Below the pieces are notes generated by a model. It saw nothing but the letters and a program-made list of their open reading frames with translations, did not search any database and was not told where the DNA came from. Position numbers and translations under genes: made by a program. A DNA stretch of 64,000 bases from Spirodela intermedia (lineage: Eukaryota; Streptophyta; Magnoliopsida; Alismatales; Araceae), in NCBI GenBank assembly GCA_902729315.2, contig LR746270.1, forward strand, positions 6,069,221 to 6,133,220, read 5' to 3'. Within the stretch, counting starts at the first letter, position 1. Each line of letters begins with the position of its first letter. Shown here in pieces: positions 48,191-58,410 of this stretch.

Positions 48191-49664
48191 GGGATCACTA
48201 GATCTAATGAAGAATCTTCCACTCAAGAAAGTCAACTCAAGTCAGCGGAGGATGGTCAATTAGAGGCTCAACCTTTGAGGTCAACCCTTCCAAGAAGAAG
48301 TGCAAGAATCAGACTTCTTCCACCTCGAAGACTTCACTTCAAAGTCAACCGGCATCTTCCTCCTCTATTAGATCCAACATAAAATATTAGATCAAAGAAC
48401 AATGAGTCCCTATCAGCAAGCAAGAGGATCCATCCACAAAGGATGGCCCAACAAAAAGAAGAAGAAGAATGGGGAGAAGATGCCATGTCATCCTCATGTC
48501 CCTCCTCTCCTTAAATGGGGCGTCGTTTCAACCAAGAGGCACCACATGGCATCTCATGGGAAAGGGTGCCCCTTCAACCCTTCCTTCTCGTTCTCTCTCT
48601 ATGCCGTGGAAAACCACCGCTCTTTCTTTCTCCTCTATAAATGCTAAGACTCTGCTGTATTTGACACAGTGATTTTACAGAATTAATCAAGAAGTTTATC
48701 TTACCTTCTTGGATTAGAAGGTTGTCTCCTTCCCCATCTCGCCCCTTGGACTGGGGGTTCCTCCCCTCCTTTCATCGCCTCTTGGACTAGGGGCTTCCCC
48801 TCTTCTTCTCGTCCTCTTGGATTAGGGGGACCTCCATCGCTTCCTCTTCACATCGTTCTCGCCATCTACCCCGTTGCCACCATTCTGGCTCCTTGCCATT
48901 CACCCTGACGCCGCGGTTCCTCTTCCACCCCGTCATCGCCGTTCCCCTCCTTGCCATCCGCCCCGTCGCCGCCACTCTGCTTCTCACCAGCCGCCCCGTC
49001 GTCATCGTCCCATCTCCTTGTCGTCCACCCCATCACCGCCACTCCCCTTCTCGCCAGCCACCCTGTCGCCGTCATCCAGCCTCCTCGCCGTCCACCCCGT
49101 CGCCGCCACTCTGGCTCCTTGCCATCCACCACGTCGCCGCCATTTCATCTCCTCGCCGTCGCAAACCCTGTCCTTTTCTCTCTCCTGCTCCGCCACGAAA
49201 CCCCCCCGTTTTCCCTCTCCCCTACTGACGCCCTCATTCCGTCACCTTTTTCTCCCTCCACCACAAGAACGCCCCTCTCTCTCTCTCCCGCCACCGCCAC
49301 ATACCCCCTCATCTTCTTTCTCTCTCTCTCCCGCCAATGCCCCTCTCTCTCTCTCTCCCACCGAAACCCTCTTTCTTCTCTCTCCCGTCGTCACCACATA
49401 CTCCCTCATTTTCTTTCTCTCTTTCTCCCACCGACACCCTCTCATTCTGCCCCTTTTTCTTCTCCCCACTTTTTATTTATTCTCATTATTATTTCATTAT
49501 ATTATTATTACTATTTCTCATTTAAACCTTTTTCACCTCTTATATTTTTAATCATCCAACTACTTCGTAGACCTTAACTGTCCAACCCAAATCGTCCATT
49601 CCCTTTGAATCATCACCCATTGAAAATTTCCAACAAGGCCTGTGGATCTCAAGCCAATAGAATC
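48191..49664. other. C-rich interposed segment with minisatellite, no gene
   Basis: Separates the two copies of the 305-bp plus 401-bp repeat unit. A TATA-like ctctataaat is at 48,634-48,643, followed by a pyrimidine-rich leader. The span 48,870-49,170 is a degenerate ~60-bp repeat of the type ccgtccaccccgtcgccgcc. The span 49,260-49,450 repeats tctctctctcccgcca-type words. Reading frames of 208 and 225 codons here are Pro/Ser-rich translations of these repeats in overlapping frames. The segment could be an LTR or other mobile insertion; no TG...CA ends with a target duplication were found. Confidence 0.6.
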
Positions 49665-49975
49665 AAGAATCTCCTTTGGCAAAGTACGTTGATTCCAATT
49701 CTCTTTGTGGAGTGATCATTATTTTATATCTTTGCTCCTCATAGGAATTGAGTAAACCATAGAATAACTCTCTTTTGTGCTTTTTATTGGTGATTCTTAC
49801 ATCTCTGATTAAATTTATCTGAATCTTTGAAAGTTCAGTTCTTCTCAAGTAATTACAATCTGAATTCTTCTAAAATCAGCAGGATTAGCATACTCATAAT
49901 TCTCATTAACTTAGTCAAGGACAATCTCAAATCCTAACTTTCTTTCTTTTCGGTATTGATATTTCTCTTTGGTCC
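49665..49975. repeat. ~305-bp direct repeat, copy B
   Basis: Second copy of the sequence at 47,346-47,655, about 2.3 kb further on. It starts aatctcctttggcaa and ends tttctctttggtccc. No coding potential. Confidence 0.85.
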
Positions 49976-50746
49976 CTCATCTCTCTCTCTCTCTCCGCCC
50001 CGACAACATTGACATATAGATACCAGCCCACTATGACCTAGTCAACTTTGCACCACCAAACTACCCACCAAGCCCAAAACTCCGGCATACACCAAACAGA
50101 GTGAAGGTTCCTTACGCCATGTCACCCGCCTCACCTACAACTATTGCAGTCCCAATATTGCAAATCATTCCTTGAATGTATGAAAAACCTCATGCGAATA
50201 ATGTTGGAAGGTCATCTTTACCTTAACATCCAATGGGCTTGATAACGACGAAGTTTTTCACCCAAGTTTCTCCGAATATTAAACCCGTTAGGATCTCTCT
50301 CTCTCTCTATCCATCTCACATGGCTGATTGATGACTGAATCTGTCGCCAAAGTGGACACCAATTCGGCGGACCGCCAGGCCAATGCTTGTTCGATCCTCT
50401 CCTTCTCTCTCTCCCTCTCCCTCCCCTCTCTCTTCTCTCCCTCTCTCTCCCTCTCTCTCCATCTCTAATAACTTCGGCTGGATCATTGGCGTAGACCAAA
50501 GTTTTAGGACGGTCTGGCTCAGAGCCTGGCTCTGAGAATTTTTCTGGGACAAGTAAACCACGGAAGATATTTGATTTATTTACTAATCCTCTACTCCAAG
50601 TTACGGATCACGCGCACATATATGATAAATATAATATAATATATGTATTAACAAATTCGTGTGATCGAAGCAAGCAAAGAACGGAGAGGACGGCGTAATT
50701 TAAAAATAACAGTATAGGACCAGGTCGACCCATTGGAGGACGCCTC
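49976..50746 (-). repeat. 3' flank of the intact BAHD gene, inverted match to 27,656-28,400
   Basis: Reverse complement of the region after BAHD copy 1. It includes a 401-type repeat (49,995-50,300), a CT-rich stretch (50,400-50,465) and the AT-rich part at about 50,560-50,660. With 50,747-52,150 it forms the minus-strand arm of the BAHD inverted duplication. Confidence 0.85.
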
Positions 50747-52141
50747 TCAGTCCAGAGCGTGGGCGATCTCCTTGAAGATGCTAACCTTGTCGGGATGAAG
50801 TGCTACTTGGACATCGACGGCCCCCTTCTCCTCAGAGGAGTCTAAGAGGATGACCAGGCCCTCGATGGGCAGGAAAGTGAGGACCTGAACGGGGGCCCCG
50901 CCGCCGAAGTCGAGCTCGTGGTACTGGAAGCTCAGCCAGCTGTCCACCTCCATGTTGGGAGACAGCGAGTTCCCCGCCGACGGCGCCGTCTCCTCCAGCG
51001 CCCCCTCGTCCTCCGCCGCCAGCGCCCCGAAGTCAACGAACGATTTGAAGTAGCCGTCGTCGACGGCGGAGACCGCCGCGTGGATGACGTCGGCCACCTT
51101 GCCGTAGCTCCCGTTCAGGAGTTCCCCCACGGTCATCCTGGGGTAGGCCCAGAGGACAAGGTTGCCGAAGTACTCCATGGGCACCTTGGGCTTCATCCTC
51201 GCCCGGCCGTTGACTGCCACCCTCACCTGCGTGATCTCATCCGCCGCCAGCCCGCGGGCGGTGGCCACCTTCTTCCAGACATGTGCGAGGAGACACTGGA
51301 AGGTGCTGTACCGCCGGCCGGGGTTGTCGGAGACGAACCTGGCCTTGAGCTTGGACAAGAAGTCGACGGAGTAGTGGACGACGACGTTCGGCGTCTCCAC
51401 CGCCTCCGCCGCCGCCGCCGTCTCTGCCGGAGCTTCCACCGCCAATTCTCCGGCGGCGTCTGCTCTGAACTCGATGGCCCGATGGTCGAACTCGCACCGG
51501 GGAGGGTTTCTGGGGACAGAGACGGCCTGCCGGTCGTGGTAGGGCAGGGGGTCAGGCTCGTGACCGCGGACCAGCCGGGCCCACGCCGCGAAGAAGTTGC
51601 TCATCGACTGGCCGTCAGCGATCCGGTGGTGCGCCGTGAGGCCCACCACGATGCCGCCGCAGGCGAACCAGTTGAGCTGAATCTGCAGCAGCTCCTCCAC
51701 CCCCTCCGTCGCCGGGTGGAGCTCGCTAGTGGGGAGGAAGGGGAGCTTCTCCTCCAACGTCCACGGGAGCCGCGTCTCGACGACTCGGACGCCGGCGTCA
51801 TTCAGGTGAATGCTCGGGCAGCCCCGCTCGTCGCAGATCAGCCGCCCGGCGAGGTGGGGGAAGTAGAACAGCGCCTTGGTCAGGCCCTCCACCATGGCGG
51901 CGTTCTCCGGCATGAGTGGGCGGTAGACATACAGGATGGGCACATGGATGTTGAAGGCGACCCTGTCGAAGATATTCAGGGGAACATGCTCGTTAAAGAA
52001 ACGGTGGCGTGCTGGCGACGGCGGCGGAGTGGTGTACGGCCTCTGGATGGTGCTGCTCGTGACTTTGATCCCGCCGCCCGCCATCTTCTTCTCCGGCGAC
52101 GGAGTCCATTGTTCCACCGCCGAGCCTCCTTCGTTCGTCAT
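50747..52141 (-). CDS. BAHD acyltransferase, intact, intronless (hydroxycinnamoyltransferase-like)
   Basis: A single open frame of 464 codons. The product is a cytosolic BAHD acyltransferase, which moves an acyl group from acyl-CoA to an alcohol or amine. The catalytic HXXXD motif is present as HHRIAD (H172, D176). The C-terminal structural motif reads DFGGG (residues 411-415), where most family members have DFGWG. Length and overall layout fit the family (430-460 residues). The N terminus (SSTIQRPYTTPPP...NIFDRVAFNIHVPILYVYRP) and HRIADGQSMSNFFAAWARL suggest the clade of agmatine, tryptamine and putrescine hydroxycinnamoyltransferases, but the acceptor cannot be told from sequence. Two starts are possible: 52,141, or the internal ATG at 52,084, which gives 445 residues, places the HXXXD at a typical position (153) and is conserved in copy 1. 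GC-rich, with an Ala-rich insert at 235-248. Inverted relative to pseudogene copy 1. Confidence 0.93.
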   Translation of the reverse strand: MTNEGGSAVEQWTPSPEKKMAGGGIKVTSSTIQRPYTTPPPSPARHRFFNEHVPLNIFDRVAFNIHVPILYVYRPLMPENAAMVEGLTKALFYFPHLAGRLICDERGCPSIHLNDAGVRVVETRLPWTLEEKLPFLPTSELHPATEGVEELLQIQLNWFACGGIVVGLTAHHRIADGQSMSNFFAAWARLVRGHEPDPLPYHDRQAVSVPRNPPRCEFDHRAIEFRADAAGELAVEAPAETAAAAEAVETPNVVVHYSVDFLSKLKARFVSDNPGRRYSTFQCLLAHVWKKVATARGLAADEITQVRVAVNGRARMKPKVPMEYFGNLVLWAYPRMTVGELLNGSYGKVADVIHAAVSAVDDGYFKSFVDFGALAAEDEGALEETAPSAGNSLSPNMEVDSWLSFQYHELDFGGGAPVQVLTFLPIEGLVILLDSSEEKGAVDVQVALHPDKVSIFKEIAHALD

Positions 52142-52240
52142 TTTGTACTAGAGCCCGGACAATGGTAGCCGTTCAACGGGGAGGCCTCGTTCGCGAGACA
52201 TATGAAGACTAATTCTGAGGGTGCTCCATTTAACTATGAA
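52142..52240 (-). promoter_or_regulatory. Proximal promoter/5' leader of BAHD shared with copy 0
   Basis: The minus-strand sequence gcaccctcagaattagtcttcatatgtctc matches 21,734-21,763 upstream of the decayed BAHD fragment nearly base for base. It is absent upstream of copy 1. Its preservation across an old duplication and next to the start codon makes it a candidate leader or promoter segment. No canonical TATA box was identified. Confidence 0.5.
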
Positions 52241-53811
52241 GAGTGATTTAAAAGTATGTTAGAAAATATAAGAAAACAATGCAAAATACTAACCTTTTAT
52301 TAAAAGCATGGAGTATTTTTCAGCCCTCTCCCCTGTCAAGTTAAAGTTCTTTCAAGAGTACTTTACCTGTTATTCATTGTTCAAAAGAGAAAAAGCCCCT
52401 AACGGAGAACAACTTCCAAGAGCCCTTTGCGTCAAGCCAGAAATAAACAACTACGTCCATTACTCCCGCTTCCGCTTACGAACCTGAACTTCCCTTCCTT
52501 CCCCTTCTTCCCGCACTCGTTAACACCGGAACACGCGTTCGGAGCCTGAAAGCTTTGTCACTCAAAAGCTCTCCCCTGTGAATAATGACAGAAATGTATA
52601 TAAGGGATTTAATTGATCAAATGTTCTTCCTCTGTAGATCTTTGAGTGACACAGGGATTGAGAGAGGACTATATTTCAGCACTTTATTGCTTTCTTTACA
52701 TCTTCAATTTACTGTTTTTCCTGTTCGAATCACTTCCTGATTCATCTCCGTGGTGTGAGTGACACACACGACGGAGATGGATTTAATTTCTCTTATTTCT
52801 TCTCCTCTTTCCGAGATTGACTTTCACTTCTCTTCGTTCTTCTCCCCTTCTCCATGCACTTTGTCGCTGCTTCCTTCCTACTACTGAAAATGTGGCGGCA
52901 GCAATTAAATATACTGGAAAATGAATTTGCATAATTTATTTTGCCCCTTTTTTATTTAATATTAAAATTTTCGTGTTTTAATTCAACGACTAAAATACGA
53001 TCAGTCACTATCCTCAATGTCATCTATTGAGGTTCCCTTGTTCAAAGCACAACAACAACACTCAAAATGTGAGAAAATTTCCCATAGTATGAGTTCTTGG
53101 ATATTATAATTATTACATTAGTTTTTAGGAGCATAAGAATTCTATGAGGGCCTTTGAAGTGGGAAATTATAAAATATTGCAATGGTTTACATAAAAAAAA
53201 TAGATTATATTTGAATAGATCAATACAATCAATACTATTTAATCCAACAAGCATATTTAAGAGTTGACCTCATAAAATTGGTGAATGGTACATAAATTTA
53301 TGTTGTAAATGAATAATCCTTGAATAATCATATTTTTTATAAGTTGATGCACACTCCCCCAAGAATCATAAGTGTTGATATTTTATTGTTTCCAAATTTA
53401 ATGTTTTCAGTATTTAGTTTCGTGAGCAGGTCTATCTGTGAAAGATAGTGCCAAATAAAATCAAATATTGTGCGTGTATACGTAAGTAACTTAAATAAAT
53501 GCTATCGCGATAATGATTATTTCGGAAACCTTAATGTCATCATACCGTTAAGGTGAAACAATAACCCTCACCATATATTTTAAGATATTTACCCTCCCCC
53601 CCTCCTCCCTTGGGTGATGATTTACTATAACACCCATAAAGGACCGTAAAGTTTACTAATATTTTCTTGCCTTACTTAGGAAGAGGTGGCCGTCGAAATC
53701 GGGAAACGCTGATTTCATTGGAAGTAGCCGTTACCCGGTGACGGTCAGAATCCCCGGCGGGCCGTCCTTCGTGCATGGCCGACCAACGGCCTTCTCTCAC
53801 CCTAACGCTTC
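52241..53811. other. Intergenic region between BAHD and the PMEI gene
   Basis: No supported coding region. A tatataa box at 52,597-52,603 is followed by a pyrimidine-rich leader and the near-repeat pair gtcactcaaaagctctcccctgtg (52,557-52,580) / gagtgacacaggg. This could be an LTR remnant. The rest is AT-rich, with a C-rich run at about 53,590-53,610. Confidence 0.5.
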
Positions 53812-53818
53812 TTTATAA
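53812..53818 (+). promoter_or_regulatory. TATA-like box of the PMEI gene
   Basis: tttataa lies 79 bp before the ATG at 53,897 and is followed by a CT-rich leader (53,821-53,890), a usual plant promoter layout. Confidence 0.55.
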
Positions 53819-53896
53819 CTATCTCCCTTTCCGTCCCCTTTCTCCCTCTCCCCTCCGCAATCGTCTCCTCTTTCCCTCTCCCTGACGCCGGAGAAA

Positions 53897-54589
53897 ATGA
53901 GGATGACCGCCCGTCTCTTGACGATACTCGCACTCTCCGCCGTCTTCCTCCGCGCCGCCAACTCCCTCTGCGCGCCGCGGCCCACCACCAACCCCATATA
54001 CCCCTTCCTGGGCAGCCCCTCGCCGGCAAAGGACGAGAGGGAGGCGGAGCCGGCGCCGCCGCCGCCGCGTTCTTCGTCCGCGGCCACGCCGTCCCCCTCC
54101 GTCCTGCCACCGATCTCCGGTGTCTTCGAAAGGTTCGTCAAGGAAGTGTGCAACCATACCGACAACCCCGATCTCTGCTTCTCCTCCGTGCAGCCGTATA
54201 TCTTCCCCGTCCAGGGAAAACCCGCCAACGCCGCCGCCATCCTCGACATGGAAATAAAAGCCTGCTCCACCAAGACCCAGGAGGCCCGCAACGTCGCCGC
54301 CAAGATCGCCGCCGACCCCGCCACGGGGAAGATGATGGCCTCTATCATCCAGACCTGCACGGACAGCTACGATGACGCGATCGACAACCTGGACAGCGCC
54401 GGCAAGGCCTTGGCTGCGCGCGACCTCGCAACCCTAAACAGCATGTTGAGCGCCGCCATGACGGACTACTCCACCTGCGAGGAGGGCTTCCAGGAGACGC
54501 CGGGGATCAACTCCCCCATGGCCGAATACGATGATCTTCTCACCAAGCTGAGCAGCAACTGCCTCGCTATTGCCGAACTGGTCAAGTGA
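53897..54589 (+). CDS. Pectin methylesterase/invertase inhibitor-domain protein, secreted
   Basis: An intronless frame of 230 codons. Residues 1-24 form a signal peptide (MRMTARLLTILALSAVFLRA...), so the product enters the secretory pathway and probably the cell wall. Residues 40-72 are a Pro/Ser/Glu-rich linker. From about 73 to 228 it is a helical PMEI domain with the four conserved cysteines: C85 and C94 of the N-terminal hairpin (KEVCNHTDNPDLCF) and C154 and C194 (QTCTDSYDDAIDNLDSA; YSTCEEGF). Two further cysteines are at 123 and 222. Family members block pectin methylesterase or acid invertase by forming 1:1 complexes; which one cannot be told here. There is no fused pectinesterase domain. 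The linker before the domain is longer than in short PMEIs. The gene is GC-rich like many monocot coding sequences, and the first ATG after the TATA box is used. Confidence 0.9.
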   Translation: MRMTARLLTILALSAVFLRAANSLCAPRPTTNPIYPFLGSPSPAKDEREAEPAPPPPRSSSAATPSPSVLPPISGVFERFVKEVCNHTDNPDLCFSSVQPYIFPVQGKPANAAAILDMEIKACSTKTQEARNVAAKIAADPATGKMMASIIQTCTDSYDDAIDNLDSAGKALAARDLATLNSMLSAAMTDYSTCEEGFQETPGINSPMAEYDDLLTKLSSNCLAIAELVK

Positions 54590-54769
54590 GACCTGAGCTC
54601 CCTACACCCACCCGCCCACTTCTCCGCCCTCCTGAAAGACATGAGAGATCATTAACCGTTAAGTTGTAGAAACGACGCGAGGCTATTCCCACTGCTTCCC
54701 GCTTCGCGTGATCTTTCTCCCCAGTCGAATAACCGGATATTACCGAGCGATGAAGATTCGAGGGTGGTA

Positions 54770-54915
54770 GGATATCAACGAAGATTCGCGGAAGAGAGGA
54801 TATCAATCGAAGGAACAGTCAAGATTCGATGAAGGTTAGATCGAAGGGAGGAGAGGGTATCAACGAAGGTTCGATGAAGATTCGAGGAGAGGAGGATATC
54901 AATCGAAGGAAAATG
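54770..54915. repeat. Degenerate minisatellite after the PMEI gene
   Basis: The phrases aggatatcaa(t)cgaagg, caacgaagattcg / caacgaaggttcg and gaagattcgagg recur at irregular 20-60 bp spacing just downstream of the stop codon, probably within or after the 3' untranslated region. Confidence 0.7.
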
Positions 54916-57900
54916 TAGATAATTCTTGCTTTTTAGAGGGTAACCGCTGTCCTACAAACGAGGTAATACTGTGTTTCTATTTGTGGTAGACCCATCAGCC
55001 TCTCTTCACTCTTTCTCCTTCATTGGCCCGTCTCCACCAGACTTCTGGGAGGGAGGGATGGCGAATCAGAAGACAAAGAGGAGCATTTAGCCCTTGTTAC
55101 ATCAGGTCCCTGCTGTCTAAAGAAATAAGGTCAGCATATCTTCATTGTCACAACTAGCAATACAACTAATCATAAGAAAGAGAGAGAATAGTTCTTGTGG
55201 GCCAAAATTAATATTTTAAAATATATATATATGTTAAATAAATCAGTGAGACAATATCTTATTTAAAAGATAATAGTTTTCCAATTTTCACAAACTTGGA
55301 AGTACAAAATTAAAATAAATAAATATATCAATAATTTTTTTGACTTGTGGAAAGATAAATAAATGTATTGATAGACTTATTATCTAGCTGTCTCACTAGT
55401 GTTGTGATACTTATCCTAATTTCATTCATATTAGGTACATTAAATTTCATTTATATTTTTAATGATGCACACATCTTTAAGTGCACTAATGTAAATATAC
55501 AAATAAAGTTCAAACAAGTCATGTGTCAACCTCAATGCCCTCCCCATGCACACCTAACACACACACCTCCAAGCAATAACTACAATAACCCTAAGATTTG
55601 AATTGGTCAATTTTAGACTTCTTATTCATCTGTTTTTGTGAAAGTGGGAACCAAATTTTGTAACAGTTTTATAAATTGTCTTTTATATTTAACATTCTCA
55701 AGTGAAATTTTCTCATGTTAATAAAAGCTGTTAAACTTCAAGGTTTTAACTAGTCTCAGTTATATTTAATTGTTCTAGACAACTCATGTTCCTCAAAAAC
55801 ACCTTCTGAATTCATGGCTATAGAGTGATAGGCATGATAGTAAATCTCCAAAAATGAAAATCTCCAAGAAACCAAGCTAAATTAACACCTAGTTAATATA
55901 TTTAAAATTCATGGCTCTAAAATGCCCTAACTAGATTGGTACTCACCTAAGATCAACTATACTAGCAATATATAATATCTTTTGTATTCATGGCTTTATG
56001 CTAGCATGATTGTGTGAAGTACAGATATCAAATTATAGAACCAATCTATTCTGAAATTATTTAGTGTGGATTCATGGCCTCATAATCATATAACCTTTTT
56101 TTATGTCCACCCACTTGACTTCTCAATGATTACATAGAAACATTGTTTTTAGAGCCTTAAATCCCCTTGAAATAAGGATGGATTACTCTTTTATTATGCA
56201 ACCTTCTATTCAATTTTTTGGCTTGTAACATTACAAAAATGTTGATTTGTTTATGGTGCCCAATCACCATTATACCCTTTTGTAGTCTCTTTCCATGTGT
56301 TGAGACTTGTCCTCCTAGTAAGTCAACTCACCTCCTTCATATGATATCTTATTCATCTTGAACATTAAAGCTTCTACTTCTCAAGACAGTGGAGTCACTT
56401 TCTTCATACAACATGATTATTAAGAGTATTAAGACTACTTATCAAGTTGGTAGACTCACTTTCTTTAGATAAGGTAGTTATTATGAGTAATAAGACTCTT
56501 CTTAACAAACAAGTCAACTCAATTCTCTGTAGAAAGTAAAACAGAAACTTTGCAAGAAGCTGATTTCAAATATGTAAGGAACTTTGTCACAAGTTAAAAT
56601 ATTATCTGCTCAATTGATAAAATACTATTGAAGTATAGGTGCGATGTAAAATTACTATTAGACCTCTACATAGTGTTACCATCATAATTTGTAAAAAATC
56701 ATTTTATCAAATAAGTTAAGACTCGTAAGTCAATTCCTTTCATGAAAGAGGAAGAGACAAATTGGGTATTGCAAATAGACTCAAAATCATATGGTAAAAA
56801 TAAATAAATCAATATATTTATAAAAACTAAAAAAAATGATAGTTCTAAATTACTATTATTCCCTAAAATGTGTTTTCCCAATACCAAAATTGGACAGAAT
56901 CTGAAAACCAACACCTCTCTTTTGGCCTCAAGTAGGTTATAGAGAATCCAAGGAATGTAAATTACTGTTTTTATAAATGCACTAAGAATATTAAGTTGCT
57001 TAATCATAATGAATCAATTCCACCAATGATATTGAAAAATAAATATTTACTAACTCCATCACACTGAATTATTATAGTTCCTTGACACCAATATGTTAGC
57101 TCACCTCAACTTTAGATTCATCACTCAATGGAGGTTTCTAGATACAACAACATTTTAGTTTTCTAGTGTTATCATGCAATTTCTAAGTTCAAAACTCTAG
57201 AAAATATTCACTGGTCCTAAACACGGATAATCATTCAACTATAGATGCTCATTTAAGAACATAAATAGAAAACAATTAAAGTGAAACTTATAACTTTAGC
57301 ATTCTTAACATAGAATATGAGCTTCCTGCAAGTAAATGTGTGAAAAATCTTCCTTCAAGGATGATAAATCACATGCTAATACTTCTATGATATCTTTACC
57401 TCCTATTTTTAAGAGCTTAGAGCAGTCAAAAAATGGCCATTCATATTTTGTATAATAAGTAATTGAAAAATGAACAATTAGACTATTTTTTGGTTTTATA
57501 GCATGTTTGTTCCTTATTGTGTCAATTAGAAATTACTTTATTACTTTCTTGCTCTTGCTCACATATGGTAAGTAGACTATTTTCTCAAAATAACTTAAGA
57601 GAAATCTACATACTTCAATTCCTAATTTTGGGTTGACTCTTTGTAGGGTTAGAATATTATAGAGCCATAATATTTATATAGTAGAAATGTTATGGCATTA
57701 TGAAATGAGGTCAAACTTTACCTTTTACTTTGTTGTTATCACAACAAGTTTGTCTGGGTAAAAGCCAATACTCATATAGAGCTTATAAGATTATACATCA
57801 TTCATATCCTATCTTCATGTCCATCAAGGCTTATTAGGCTTTATGGTGGACTCTAATGTCCAACCTTCCTAATGATACTCTATTTTATGTTTCAAAATAA

Positions 57901-58250
57901 AAATTGAACCCTATTAGTTTTTTTATCAAATCATTAATGACCATAGTATTATGTTTTTGTGGAGGTACTAGGCTGATTATTATTTTTAAAAAAATTAAAA
58001 AATCCTCATTATTGGCCCCTTTTATGGAAATTTTCAGCTTGTAATTTTTAATTATGAAAATCTGTCATTATGGAAATTATATTTAATTATTAATTAAAAA
58101 AATGATGAAATATTAAGGGACTTCTTTAAAAAACGGAAAGGGCCCCCATCTGGCTGGTAGATTGAATTCATTAACCGGGTTTGGGCCGCATTAATAGGAA
58201 TGGGCCGGAACACAGGTGGGCCCCCACTACGATCAACCGGTGAACCGGTG
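54916..58250. other. AT-rich intergenic DNA, no gene
   Basis: No supported coding region in 3.3 kb. Weak internal repetition is visible. The phrase attcatggc recurs at about 55,810, 55,908, 55,985 and 56,071. At about 56,320-56,530 an imperfect ~75-bp unit (gtcaactcac / gtagactcactttctt / gagtcactttcttc with taagact) is repeated three to four times. These look like remnants of old repeats. A poly-A/T-rich run with tttaattattaattaaaaaa is at about 58,080. Confidence 0.55.
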
Positions 58251-58410
58251 AAGCGTCTCGACCCGGTCTGTTCTCCTGGAGGCATATTTTTAGGCCCGTC
58301 TTCTTTTGGGGACGAACGAGGAAGCTACCGTTGATCTCTCTCTTCTCCGGCATTCTCCGATCTTCGCTCGACAGCTCCAGATCTGAAGGTGAGCACTGGT
58401 GGATCTGGCG

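Noticed and set aside
48874-49577. Pro/Ser-rich frames of 225 and 208 codons
   Set aside because: They overlap in different frames over a degenerate C-rich repeat, have no domain and lack a distinct coding signal. Low-complexity translation explains them.
50918-52168. A 416-codon open frame antisense to the BAHD gene
   Set aside because: It is the shadow of a GC-rich coding sequence on the other strand. It has no family resemblance, whereas the minus-strand frame has the full BAHD motif set.
53797-54360. A 187-codon frame antisense to the PMEI gene
   Set aside because: It lies over the signal peptide and first half of a clear PMEI gene, with no family match. It is a GC-driven shadow frame.
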